In this document: positions 9,975-20,119 of the stretch, in pieces | Numbering within the stretch: the stretch's first letter is position 1 | How the letters are laid out: every line of letters starts with the position of its first letter | Assembly (NCBI GenBank): GCA_003427395.1 | Contig: BFEA01000444.1 | Span: forward strand, 548,875-583,532 | From: Chara braunii | Taxonomy: Eukaryota; Streptophyta; Charophyceae; Charales; Characeae | Reading direction: 5' to 3' | Length of the DNA: 34,658 nt | Position numbers and translations under genes: made by a program | The notes under the pieces: generated by a model | The model's input: only the letters and a program-made list of their open reading frames with translations | Database searches by the model: none | What the model was told of the DNA's origin: nothing

Positions 9975-10471
9975 ACAACACCACTCTTTCTTATTCTGTC
10001 TCACTCCCCTCTTCCTAGAAGCTGAATTTTTGCATAAGAATTTTGAGAAAAAAAAATAAAATAAAATAAAAATTGCATAATGATGAAGCCCAGGGCACTT
10101 TGATTTGTTTTTAGAATAAAAAAAAGCCTTGATAGGGGGCCTTTACCCTGAGTGGTCCCCGCTGTAGAAAAGCCTGGATAGAGTCCATCTTTTTTTTTTT
10201 TTTTTTTTTTTTTTTGGGATAGATAGAATCCATCTCATGAAGCAACTTCTCAAAAGAGCTTCACGTTTGAATTTTTTTTTTTTTTTGAAAGGTAAGCTAT
10301 ATTCTTCTCTCATCTATCTCATTTTTCTTGATAGTACGCATCTATCTCATTCTCTCACTATTCTATATATAGTATGGGGTAACACCAACCAACCCAGATC
10401 CCTCCCCAACCCACAGGGTAGGTTGGCACCACAGCTGTGGAAGTTGCTTCATGCGATAGATGGACTCTGAA

Positions 10472-10473
<2 letters not shown>
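9972..10473. repeat. MITE-like non-coding unit between the two LINE tails
   Basis: Holds copy B of the 154-bp repeat (10089-10242) and a longer inverted repeat. Its left arm at 10222-10248 includes ATCCATCTC and ATGAAGCAACTT; its right arm at 10441-10470 is AAGTTGCTTCAT then AGATGGACTCTGA on the plus strand. The arms are imperfect, with a small gap. There is no ORF with a recognisable domain, and composition is AT-rich with several homopolymer runs. LINE-2's poly(T) begins at the outer edge of the right arm. Confidence 0.6.
10089..10242. repeat. Dispersed 154-bp repeat, copy B
   Basis: Same order of blocks as 2419-2572, in the same orientation: CAGGGCACTTTGATTTG, GAGTGGTCCCCGCTGTAGAAAA, T-run, ATAGAATCCATCTCATGAAGC. 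The T-run here is pure, whereas copy A has it interrupted by C. Confidence 0.75.
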
Positions 10474-10503
<30 letters not shown>

Positions 10504-10507
<4 letters not shown>

Positions 10508-10918
10508 GAAATAGCATGATTTCATTATAAGGCAAAAGGAGGCCAGGAATCCCTCCACACTTCAAACCGGAAAGAAGAACCAAGCCTCATTGAGGCATTC
10601 TGGTAACCGGGTCCAACGTCCCCTGCTCCTATCCGTAAGCTTGCTATTTCTGAAAAAGGAGAAATAGAGTAATGAAATCTACCAAACGACACAAAGGAAG
10701 AAATTGTCTCTCTAGCCATGATCCTAAATACGTTCATATCCGGGAGCATTACCCGGCTTCGCTTCCTGGGAGTCTATCTGCGACTCACCTAAGTCTTCAG
10801 CACCCTCTACTCTAAAATAGCCTGAAATTATTTACCAAACGCAAGGAGGCCGAGAATCCCTCCGCATCACAACCTCGAGCTACCAACCGGTATCCCAGAC
10901 TCCTATTATTCTGAAGCA
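10504..10918 (-). other. LINE-2 3' UTR
   Basis: Non-coding. It contains an imperfect internal direct repeat: a block with AAGGAGGCC then GAATCCCTCC (plus strand) occurs near 10536-10556 and again near 10842-10862, followed each time by an ACCGG-containing stretch. The end reads TATAATGAAATCATG before the tail, resembling the end of LINE-1 only in its TATAATGA core. Confidence 0.65.
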
Positions 10919-11982
10919 TTACTTCTCCAACCAACTACACACCGAAAGTTTTCCATCAGGGGACAGTTTAGCCAGTCTGTCATTAAGAGCCCACGTCCTA
11001 TGGAACCAAAACCCGCTCTTCCGCTGCTTATCCGCAATGATGGTGAGTCTAATTCTTGACCTGATTAGGTTCTTCAACTGAGAAAAACCCAGTTCCTCAC
11101 CTCTGAAGAACTTCTGGTTATGGGCTATCCAAATGGCACTCATGATGATCCCTCTGCAGACCTGGGCTACGTAGGGTCACCCATGGTCAAGCGGGGGATA
11201 AGAGTTGCAATAACCCAGAAGAATCCATAAATTTGTCCAGTCGTTTGGGGCTGGCTTTATCCTAGACTAGTGTCTCCTCCACCATTGCCATATACAAAGG
11301 GAGTGGGGGCAGGAAAACCATAGATGAGGGGTGGATTCGACTTCCCAATCACAACGAGCGCAGATAACCGATAAGTCCATACCTTTATTGGCCAACCATG
11401 ATGCAGAAGGGGTAGCCGGCATTGACTGCACCCACAGAGTACTAGCAACTTTCTGATCTGGGAGTCCACAGAGCTGTCTCCAGAGTTTACAGAGGTCATC
11501 TTCTGAAACCGTCTGTGCTGTTGAGACGGCCCATTTTCGAGCTGCAGTGCGACCCAGAGGCTTCTTGATCCTGCTCACTTGCACTTGCCTACCGATTTTA
11601 GTGCTATACAGGGCCAGAGGAATAAAAGGCTCCTTGCGTTCTACGCGTGTCCAGCCGTATAAAAAGGGCTCAATCTTGTAGGAGCACGCAGGTCTACCCC
11701 CAAAACAAACTTATTTGCCATTGGGACCCGTCTTGACCCATACCCTCGCCTCCTGCAGGTTCTCATCCAGGTGGACCCATTATTCTTGACAGAAGGTCAG
11801 CTTGCATTCTTCCTCGATGGGACCCTGTTTTGCCCATACCTGTACTTTGGTACCTCGTTCCGTTGGGGGGCCCTATGTTCGCCAGATCTGTGATGAATTT
11901 GTTGGTACAAGTAACCAACTGTCGACTACTGGGTTACGAAGCCTACGAAGGAAGGAGATCCAAGAAGCCAGGATTGCTTCTA
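10919..11982 (-). pseudogene. LINE-2 ORF2, part 3: C-terminal region with zf-RVT-like motif
   Basis: Continues ORF2 after a frameshift near 11990. LIEAILASWISFLRR starts the new frame, and in-frame stops follow. The zinc motif (CARCDWEV...HLWFSC) aligns residue for residue with LINE-1's. The last block (SAIWIAHNQKFF, ending LSPDGKLSVCSWLEK at 10919) matches LINE-1's C-terminus. This region in plant LINEs lies after the RT; its function is not well defined. No RNase H domain is visible. Confidence 0.72.
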
Positions 11983-14091
11983 TCAAGCTGTTAAAATTTC
12001 TTTCAACATTCCGAATCTTGGGAGTTTTCTTCTAAGGTCTTCGGTAGAAATCCATTCCCGGCGGGCAGAGTCCCACATATCTTTAAGCGCTATCACGCCT
12101 TTCGGAACCCATGCTTTACCGAAATTGCCAGTAGCGTCTCTGGCCATGAAGACTTCCCCCGAGGGGTTACAAATCCTCGGGTTATCAAAGAGAGGTTGGT
12201 TTAGAATCTCTAGGTGGGTAGACGACTCTTTCTCCAGGGGTGGCACTATTTTGTTCCATGCCTGCAAAATGTTTCGCCAAACCTGTGAGTGTGGCTTTCT
12301 TTGGGTGAAGGACGTCATGCACATACATTTCCATATGTCTGCAAAGTTCCTAAATTGCCAGTCTGCGCCTAGGAGGTACTCTGCAAACAACATCCAGGTT
12401 TTTGTTTCCTGTGAGGATATGGCCTGGACAGGCCATTTAGCCTGGAGGGCCACATTCTGTTGTTTAGGGTCCAAAATGCCCAGCCCACCGGACTTCTTAG
12501 GTGTAGCGATCGTTTCCCACGCAACCTTCGATATGAATTGCTGATCCCCCTCAGCATCTGGTTTTCATACAAATTTCGCCGCACACCGTCTTATCAAGGC
12601 GTACGCCTGATCTCCCAAGAGGTGGACTGAAAGCATGAACCACAGAACAGAAAAGGCAACTGCTGTTACTACCAGGGCTCTGCCAAATAGGGAAAGAAAC
12701 TTCCCACGATGCCACCCACCTATCTTCTCAACTACCGTCCTCTCCAAAAAGTGGTCTTGAGCTGAAGCTGCGGTCGTAAGCGAGACCTGTACCCCTAACA
12801 ATCTTTCAGAAGCGTTTGGGGGGACTACGACCATACCCCAATCTTCAATAAAGGTGAACGGAGCAGGGAGCATCACCGATAATTTATTCCAATTGATCGA
12901 TGCTTCTGATAACCCGCAGTACTCTTCCAGCACGATCTTAAGTTCAGTTACTGAAGCCGACGAGTTCTCACAGGCCACTGTGAGGTTGTCAGCAATCCCC
13001 CCTCCTTTCCATTGGAAGGAGGGGGAAAGAGACAGCCCTTTAATCCTCTCGTTATATCGGATATTATCCAAGAGGACGTCCAATTGTATCACAAAGAGCA
13101 AAGGGGCCAGGGGACAGCCCCGCCGGAGCGAGCGGGTCAGCGGAAACGGATCTGAAAGACAACCATTTACGTTAACTCTGGCCGAGGACCCGTTGTACAT
13201 TGCTTTGACCATACCGCAGAAGGTGCTGCCAAAGCCCATGTGAGTTAATGTGGTGGCTACAAAGGCCCAACCCACCCTATCGTATGCTTTTTCCATATCA
13301 AGAAGGATTACCGCAACTTCCCTTTTTTCCTTCCCGATAATCTCCAGGGCTTGTAAGGTGGACAAGATGTTCTCGAAAATAGACCTACCTTTTACGAAGG
13401 CACCTTGCTCGGGACCTATCAAGTGAGGTAAGTACCGCGCAAGACGAATTGCCAATGCTTTTGCAATAATCTTGTAGGCCACGTTCAAGAGGAAGATCGG
13501 TCTCCAATTCCTGATCTCCCTCTTATCCCCCTTCTTGTACAGGAGAGTGATGGTGCCTTCCAACATGCCCCTGGGGAGCTTACCAGCATCCCTGCAGTAT
13601 GTAGCCAGTTCTACCAAGAAGGCTCCCATGGACTCCCATGTTACAAGATACAGCTCAAGGGGGAGGCCGTCTGGCCCTGGGCACTTCCCTGTTGACATTT
13701 GTTTGGCAGCGAAGTGCAGTTCTTCAATAGTAAAGGGTCTGTCGAGATCCAATTTTGCCTGTATCTGTAACCTCACATGCGTGCGGTTCCAGAACTAAGA
13801 AGGAAGTGTCAGGTTGGAGTCAAAAGATTCTGTTGGGCGTATTGTGGTTAAAATATCCGAAAAGTACTCCGCCGTGTATGCACACATAGTGGTGGTAGTC
13901 ACCGTCGTGGCAGTGTCTGAGTTGAAAGGGTGAATCAACTCTCTGAGCAAAGGTTTGGTACCTTGAATAATGAGAGAGCAGAAAGTAATTTTGGTAATCC
14001 TGTCTTGACCCTAGATACCACGGATTTTAAGCCATTCAAACCGTTGGGCCTGACGGCTTGCTTCCAAGGAGTCCAACCGAGTCAGCAAGTC
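11983..14091 (-). pseudogene. LINE-2 ORF2, part 2: reverse transcriptase
   Basis: The frame is continuous with the endonuclease part and unshifted over about 2.9 kb, broken only by stops at 14013-14011 (TAG), 13797-13795 (TAG) and 12567-12565 (TGA, where LINE-1 has Trp in KFIWKP). RT blocks: ITLLYKKGDKREIRNWRPIF, FVKGRSIFENI, ILLDMEKAYDRVGW (motif A), LRRGCPLAPLLF (motif B, Gln to Arg) and GIADNLTVA (motif C). The second catalytic Asp of motif C is Asn (AAC at 12987-12985), one transition from GAC, so the enzyme would be dead even without the stops. Downstream, SKVAWETIATPKKSGGLGI and the region to 11983 match LINE-1. Confidence 0.87.
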
Positions 14092-14916
14092 CTAACTAAC
14101 TCGGGACCAGTATATATCTGCATACGGATCACAACCCATCTTAGCTTCTGCATCTGCGATCTCTTGCTTCAACTTTTTCTCCTCAAGATTTTTTCGGCCA
14201 GCCTTGATTTGAGAGAACACGTCGAGTGCAGACTGTACTATACCCAGTTCTGTATCTGCCCAGTCCTCATAGTTGCGGAACAGTGGTTTAGCTTCTTCCC
14301 ACTTCAAGATTTGATGTTTTACCCATGTCACGATTTCTTCATCTTTGAGATGGGTTGTATTCAGTCGGAAAGGGCCTCGCATACGCTGAATCTGCTCTCC
14401 TGATACTATTTCAAGAAGGACCGGGTAATGATCTGAGATGTCTGAGACATCTAAATCTGACCAGATAGAGCGGTCCCAGATAGTTCCCCTAGCTAGAATA
14501 AAATACAGTCGTCTACATGGGGACCGGGTGTACTCATCTGGGGGGGATCCAAACCATGTGAAACCATGAGAATTGGGATTCATTACACGATAAACATCCA
14601 CCAAGGAGTGAAGTTCCATGAATTTGGCCAACACTCGAGTGTCCCTCCGTGGGGGGGCGTTCCGTGGGGTGTCCAAGCCTGGACAGAGTATCGTGTTTCA
14701 GTCCGTGCCAATTAAGAAGTTTTTTGTGTCAGGCAGGAACCCAGGAAGATCTACAAAGAAATTACAGCGTTCACTATAGTCAATCGGGGCATATAATGAC
14801 ATAATTTCCCATTCTTCATTACCTACCTGAATCTTAATCCAGATAAAACGACCATTAGGATCATTCAGTCCTCGAACGTTCCAACTAACAAACCGTAGCC
14901 GGCTTGGGAGAACCAT
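14092..14916 (-). pseudogene. LINE-2 ORF2, part 1: endonuclease with internal deletion
   Basis: ORF2 starts at ATG 14916, 32 bases inside the ORF1 end and in the +1 frame, as in LINE-1. RFVSWNVRGLNDP is the first endonuclease motif, but it is joined directly (near 14855) to NGRFIWIKIQ. About 75 residues present in LINE-1 at this point are missing, including the QET catalytic Glu. LYAPIDYSE follows, then IGTD with TGA at 14700-14698 where Trp is expected (GTDWNT), and ISDHYPVLLE (the SDH motif). TAG at 14094-14092 ends this piece, and the same frame continues beyond it. The C-terminal helix SQIKAGRKNLEEKKLKQEI aligns with LINE-1's AAGRKKREEALIRKI. Confidence 0.85.
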
Positions 14917-17143
14917 TCGAAGGTCCTACCTTGCCGCCACCAGATTGGATATGGCGAAGGGAACCTGCGGGGGTCTTCCTGCGTTTGTCATCATCTTTAT
15001 CCCCTGGCTGAAGTTCTGTCAAGACCCATGGGCTTTGCAGGACAGCCTCAAACTGTGAGGAGGATAAAAATTCCTTCAATGCTGCGTGTTTAATCCAATC
15101 GGAAATAATCTGGGCCGTGATTCCTTCAGCCATGTAGATCTTTTTGAAAATCGAGTTTGAAACTTGTGTAAACTGTTCCAATGGAATCCAGTAAGGATTC
15201 AGCGCTCGCAGTTTACCCAAGGTTTCGGTTGTAAGTTGAATGTTCAGAAAGGCGAAGTGGATACACGCTTTACACGATCTTTTCCATGAGGCCCAATCGA
15301 AGACATACCTACCCACCCTTGGTTCCAGTAGAAGTCTGGCGTAACAGACCCCCTTCAAGATCTTGCGGGAGTGACTCAAAATATCCAATTCTGAGGGTTG
15401 GTTGTCCACCCTCACGATGGCCATGTCGAGAATACCGTCAGAAGGGGTGAAAGACAACACCATCGGTCCAGAAGGAGATGGGACACATATCAAAGGAACA
15501 AAATATTCCTCCATTTTGTTTCTGTCTCCCCTTGACTTGGTCGTCATCGGCAGGGCCCCAGACAGTGATCTGATTGCTTTGCTTCTTTCTTTCTCCTTTA
15601 TCTGGGCCCCGCCATCTGCAGTTTTTCTTTCTACCCCAATACGAGATTTCTTAGTTGGCGTCTGGCTTGCTTTTCCATCCGAGAGTTGACCTTGAGGGCT
15701 CTCTTCATCCGACAAAACGGGAGCAGCACCCAGAGGTGCCGACAACAAGGGGTCGACCTCTGTTGGGTGGGAAGCTGCAGATGTGGAGGCCAGCCCCTTC
15801 GCTTNGGNGTCCATNTTAGACCCGTCTNTGATTCTAGGGATATCTTGTGAAGGCAGCGCTCCCTCGTGTGGTGATGCTTCTGGCGAGTTGAAGGTAGCTA
15901 GCCTAGGGTCCTGATTAATAATCAAAGGGGTCTCTGCCAGCTTATTAATCCAGTCTTGACGTGGGAGGTCCCCGGAGGAAAGGATTGGATTAACGTATTC
16001 CGTTACAAACGGCTCGGCTGCAGCCGGGAGTGGGAGTTGTGGGAGGGACAGGCTTGTCTTCTCTGTGGGAGCAGAGCCTGTAGCCTCTGTAACTGTCTTT
16101 GGTGAGCCTCCAGGTGTGAGAGGGTGAGCTGAGGGCGGGACCGCCCCTCCCACCGGTACCCAGCCTGTTCTGGGCTGGCCTCGGAGCGGAGGGTTAGGTG
16201 CCGGCCCCTTCCCCGCCCCGTTCCCTGGTTGTTTCCCAACCGGGGAGGGGGCGGGGGCATACGGAGTCGAGTTCTGTTGAATGTACTGGCCCTGTTGGCC
16301 CTGTTGTGTTCTACGTCTCTTGGCAGGGCAATCAGGGTCCCCCTCCGTGTGAAAATACCCCCGACACTGACTACACCAGTCTGTGTATTGATTAATCACC
16401 TCCAATTCCATAGAGCCGCCCTCATCCGGAAGGTCAATTGCTAAATATGGGGTATACAGTTCTTCCGCCGCCAATTCCAAGTCGAATCTGATGTTGAACA
16501 GTTCTGGTTTGTCCGAGGAAGCTGCGATTTGACCTACTTTTAAAATTTGACCGAAGGCCAGCTTCACGGCATCATGGATCAGGGGCATCGCCCCTATGGG
16601 AACCTGGAGGACACGTATCCAGAAACATTTGTACTTCATGGTCTCTCTCCACTCCTGAAGTTCTACCTCCGACATCCATCGTCTGAAATGGAGTGAGTAA
16701 TTCACTCCATCCAACGTGACTTCGTCAGACTGTTTCTTCAACATCCATTCTGCTATCTCCTTCGTACTCGGAATATACGTGACCAAATTTCGTCCCTCAT
16801 TATGGAAGAGACCCCTCTTTGGCTCAGGACCAAGCATCGACATCCCTATCCATTTGTTTTCATAAATACGAACGGCCCGTTTCTTAATTTTCACGGGGAG
16901 GGAGTCGCTGTTTTGGCCGAAGAAGATGGTGACTGCATTTTTCGACAGCCATGCCTTCTATGCTTGGAAAAAAGACGAGTCAACTTTAATGCGCACACAA
17001 TCACCGTACCTTTGAACTCTACTCCCGTGGTCAGCAATCAGGTCCCTTGGAAGGACCCCAGAACGATAACACTCCTCAATTACTTGCAAAATCCGATCCT
17101 TCTCAGGAACAGGCGACGGGGTCGCCCGACTCTCTCCATCCAT
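14885..17143 (-). pseudogene. LINE-2 ORF1: 752-residue CCHC protein with one amber codon
   Basis: Runs from ATG 17143 to the stop at 14885 in one frame, interrupted only by TAG at 16960-16958 (SSFFQA then KAWLSKNAVTIFF). N-terminal DUF4283-like part: WMSEVELQEWRE, CFWIRVLQVPIGAM, FNIRFDLELA. The zinc motif at 16375-16328 has spacing CX2CX4HX6C, two residues longer before the last Cys than LINE-1's canonical knuckle. A long Pro/Gln/Gly linker follows, which holds four ambiguous bases (15805, 15808, 15815, 15828). A C-terminal domain of about 200 residues (YFVPLICVPS ... NPYWIPLEQFTQVSNSIFKK ... SPWVLTELQPG) matches the LINE-1 ORF1 C-terminus. Inferred role: binding element RNA. Confidence 0.83.
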
Positions 17144-17189
17144 CTTTACCGGTTAGAACATCCAAGGTAACTGTAGCGGACCTCGGGTT

Positions 17190-17324
17190 GGCCTGTGAGA
17201 CCAGCCCCTTGGCCTGTTCTCACAGGCCTGTGTTATATTCGGGGTAGGCCAGTCCAGGCCGGTACCTCTGTCGGTACCAGCCAGTCCAGTCCAGTCCCGT
17301 CAGTCTGCTGGGGTATACCCCAGC
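17190..17324. repeat. Palindrome cluster upstream of LINE-2 ORF1
   Basis: GGCCTGTGAGA (17190-17200) pairs perfectly with TCTCACAGGCC (17218-17228), loop 17 bases. GGTACC occurs twice a few bases apart, each self-complementary. GCTGGGGTATACCCCAGC (17307-17324) is a perfect 18-bp palindrome. CCAGTCCAG is repeated between them. If this is LINE-2's 5' UTR it parallels the hairpin cluster before LINE-1 ORF1. Confidence 0.65.
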
Positions 17325-17487
17325 CATTGTCTGTTTTCAGTCTCATTCCTCACTTGCACATTTTGGAGTACGTGCGTTGGAGTCTTGCGTGGGGAGCTGC
17401 GTTGTGCCATATTGCTCCCCCTTCTTCCTCCATCTCCATCTCTATCACTAGCGGAGCACCACACCTGGTGGGTCCGCTACACTTTCA

Positions 17488-17849
17488 AGTGACATGTAGT
17501 GTGTGTGGGTGTGTGCTGCAGTTCTGGTAGTTCAGTTCTGTCCCTCCTCATCTTTTGCAGTGACCGGTGCCTTTCAAAGTGACGTGTGGAGTGTGTGTGT
17601 GTGTGTGCTGCAGTTCCGCGAGTTCAGTTTTGTCCCTCCTCATCTTTTGCTGTGACCGGTGCCTTTCAAAGTGACATGTAGTGTGTGGGGGGGTGTGCTA
17701 TAGTTCCGTTAGTACAATTCTGTTCCTCCGCATCTTTTGCTGTGACCGGTGCCTCTCAAAGTGACATGTGGCGTGTGCGTGTGTGTGTTGCGATTCCGTT
17801 AGTTTAGTCCAGTCCCCTGTCACCTTTCGTTGCGGCCTGTGTCTTGTAA
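17488..17849. repeat. Tandem repeat, about 90-bp unit, four copies
   Basis: Units start AGTGAC(A/G)TGT at 17488, 17578, 17670 and 17760 and end TG(T/C)CTTTCAA or a variant. Each has a (GT)n-like stretch, a GTTC(A)GTT block, CATCTTTTGC(A/T)GTGACCGGTGCC and similar. The fourth is more diverged, and a fifth partial unit begins at 17850. There is no lasting reading frame, so it looks non-coding. Confidence 0.85.
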
Positions 17850-18204
17850 AGAGATGTTTGGTCTATGTGTGTGTGAATTCCTCGCTCAGGCTTCACCTTC
17901 CACTAGTCCCCTTACCTGGGTGGGGATGGGGGTTTGATCTTGATACCGCCTAGTGCCTAGACCAAGTATAGGTTGCTGGCACTTTCTGATTCCCGCTGCT
18001 GAGTAGACTGCNTCACCTTTCGTTGCGGCCTGTGTCTTGTAAAGAGATGTTTGGTCTATGTGTGTGTGAATTCCTCGCTCAGGCTTCACCTTCCACTAGT
18101 CCCCTTACCTGGGTGGGGATGGGGGTTTGATCTTGATACCGCCTAGTGCCTAGACCAAGTATAGGTTGCTGGCACTTTCTGATTCCCGCTGCTGAGTAGA
18201 CTGC
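17820..18204. repeat. 192-bp identical direct duplication flanking a single N
   Basis: 17820-18011 and 18013-18204 are identical by eye over 192 bases, from TCACCTTTCGTTGCGG to GAGTAGACTGC, separated only by the N at 18012. This is most simply an assembly join in which overlapping contig ends were not merged, rather than a biological duplication. Confidence 0.85.
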
Positions 18205-19009
18205 TGTTTTCTCTCCTTGATCTAAACTGGAAAACCGCTAGGATTCGCCCCCCTGTGTTCTGTTCGAACGCGGTAGGAAGGAGGTTCAAAAGACTGCTGT
18301 TTTCTGGTAACACAAAGGACTGCTGTGATTTTCCTTGCTGGTAACTATAGGACTGCAGTCCCTGACAGAACCTGGCCAGCATACACTGCTGACCTAGGGA
18401 AAAGATAGGGTAACCACCGCTGTTGTGAGAATCACATGAAGACCGCAATCGGGCGGAATGGGGTCGACGGCACGTTGGCAACAACACTATAGGAAAAACT
18501 TGGGATGAGGTCTGAGAGTGCTCAGACGTTATGTCCTGGGTAAGGACAGGTGGCCTGCAGACCCAGCAGGACATCGGACTCCGTTTTCTGAGAAAACCAG
18601 AAAATGGACTTCCTCCGAACAGTTCGCCCGGAGCCGTCGGACGCCCGAAACGGGCAACTTGGCCCATACGGTGTTAGATTGACACGAAACTTGGTGGGGG
18701 GCTCCCCTGTGGTACAGTGAGAGGGTCCACCAAATTTGGTGGCAGTCTGATAACGTTTGGGGCAGGAAACATGGACCAGTACATCCCGAATTTTCACCCT
18801 GGGCAAAGAAACAGCGAAAACGGTAAGTTACCGTAACTAGCGGAATCTGCAGAGCCTGCAGAATCCGGCCAACTGTATCTGCTGCAACTGAGCGTTTTCT
18901 GCATATTGACCACTGTCTAGGTGCTGGGAGACTGTGCATCGATTTCGGACGCTCGGATAGAGGGCAAAGCGGTCCAAGGGTCACTATGCGCCCCGTTACT
19001 CCTTCTCCG
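18205..19009. other. Intergenic stretch, no gene recognised
   Basis: Open frames on the minus strand have no recognisable domain and overlap one another in different frames. Short motifs recur (GACTGCTGT near 18201, 18292 and 18318; CTGGTAAC near 18304 and 18339). GGACTGCAGTCC and ACGGTAA-G-TTACCGT are perfect short palindromes. Probably repeat-derived. Confidence 0.35.
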
Positions 19010-19651
19010 TCACCTACACCCATCCGCCATAGCCAACCACCTCAACCCTTCTTCCTCCCATCACCTACACCCATCCACCATAGCCAACCACCTCACACCT
19101 TCTTCCACCTCCATCACCTACACCCATCCACCATAGCCAACCACCCCAACCGTTCTTCCTCCTCCATCACCTACACTCATCCGCCATAGCCGACCACCTC
19201 AACACTTCTTCCTCCTCCATCACCTACACCCATCCACCATAGCCAACCACCCCAACCCTTCTTCCTCCTCCATCACCTACACCGATCCACCATAGCCAAC
19301 CACCCCAACCCTTCTTCCTCCTCCATCACCTACACCCATCCACCATAGCCAACCACCCCAACCCTTCTTCCTCCTCCATCACCTACACCCATCCGCCATA
19401 GCCGGCCACCTCAACCCTTCTTCTACCTCCATCACCTACGCCCATCCACCATAGCCAACCACCCCAACCCTTCTTCCTCCTCCATCACCTATACCCATCC
19501 ACCATAGCCAACCGCCTCACACCTTCTTCCACCTCCATCACCTATACCCATCCACTATAGCCAACCACCCCAACCCTTCTTCCTCCTCCATCACCTACAC
19601 TCATCCGCCATAGCCGGCCACCTCAACCCTTCTTCCACCTCCATCACCTAC
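19010..19651. repeat. 53-bp minisatellite, about 12 copies
   Basis: CACCTAC recurs with almost constant 53-base spacing from 19011 to 19644. Consensus blocks are TCACCTACACCCATCC, CCATAGCC and CTTCTTCC(T/A)CCTCC. Two unit types alternate irregularly: one with CACCATAGCCAACCACCCC, the other with CGCCATAGCCGGCCACCTC. The array stops abruptly at the N at 19652, so its true length is unknown. 53 is not a multiple of three, so a coding role is unlikely. Confidence 0.93.
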
Positions 19652-19652
19652 N

Positions 19653-20119
19653 CGTGGGGGGTAGGGAAATGTTGCCGAAAATTTCAAAAAAATAAATATT
19701 GTTTCTCTTCACATCTTTTTACTTATTTATTTAATTATTTTTATTATTTATTATTTATTATTTTATTATTTTTTTATTTATTTTTATTTCCTCTCGAAAT
19801 CTCGTTGTTTATTTATTTTTCTCCCGTCCCCCCCCCCTTTGCTTGCTTTTTTTTTTTTTTTTTTAGGCCCCCCCCCTATGCTTGCTATTTTACTTTCTTG
19901 ATTAGGTCACCGGTACCCTACCCTAGCCTTAAACCTCGGTTAGGGTTTTCTCCCCTACTTCCCCCTCCTCTTCGGGCACCCTGGACCCGAACCACCCCTC
20001 CCCCTTTGACGGCGTTCGTGCTAGCCTTGCTAGCGCCGTTCGCCACTTTCTACCGCGGACTTCCCCCTACGCCCTCCGCTCACGCGGACCTCTTCTGGCC
20101 CCCGGTCCGTCATCTCCCC
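19653..20119. other. AT-rich then C/T-rich stretch, no gene
   Basis: 19660-19800 is dominated by TTTATTTATT-like low-complexity sequence. 19830-19900 has C-runs and a long T-run, with TGCTTGCT repeated after two C-runs. The rest is GC-rich and leads into the proline-rich ORF. No convincing promoter element can be assigned. Confidence 0.4.

Larger units (their letters stand above)
10474..17143 (-). mobile_element. LINE-2: L1-type non-LTR retrotransposon, nearly complete coding span, decayed
   Basis: On the minus strand: ORF1 (17143-14885), ORF2 (14916 to about 10919), 3' UTR and a poly(A) tail seen as 30 T at 10474-10503. Gene order and domain content match LINE-1, but sequence similarity is only at protein level and the 3' ends differ, so it is another family. 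It sits tail-to-tail with LINE-1. Six nonsense codons, one deletion in the endonuclease and one frameshift near 11990 inactivate it. Its 5' UTR limit is not visible; palindromes lie just upstream (17190-17324). Confidence 0.85.

Noticed and set aside
11983-14916. Many in-frame TAG/TGA codons as evidence of stop-codon reassignment or readthrough
   Set aside because: The stops differ in position between the two LINEs, stand where Trp, Arg or Gln is expected, and occur with dead active sites and a deletion; mutation decay is simpler.
18143-19023. Overlapping minus-strand open frames of 164-174 residues
   Set aside because: No domain, no conserved pattern and mutual overlap in different frames; treated as chance open frames in GC-rich sequence.
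19010-19651. Regular 53-base array as a CRISPR
   Set aside because: The whole unit is conserved with no unique spacers, and the setting is eukaryotic.
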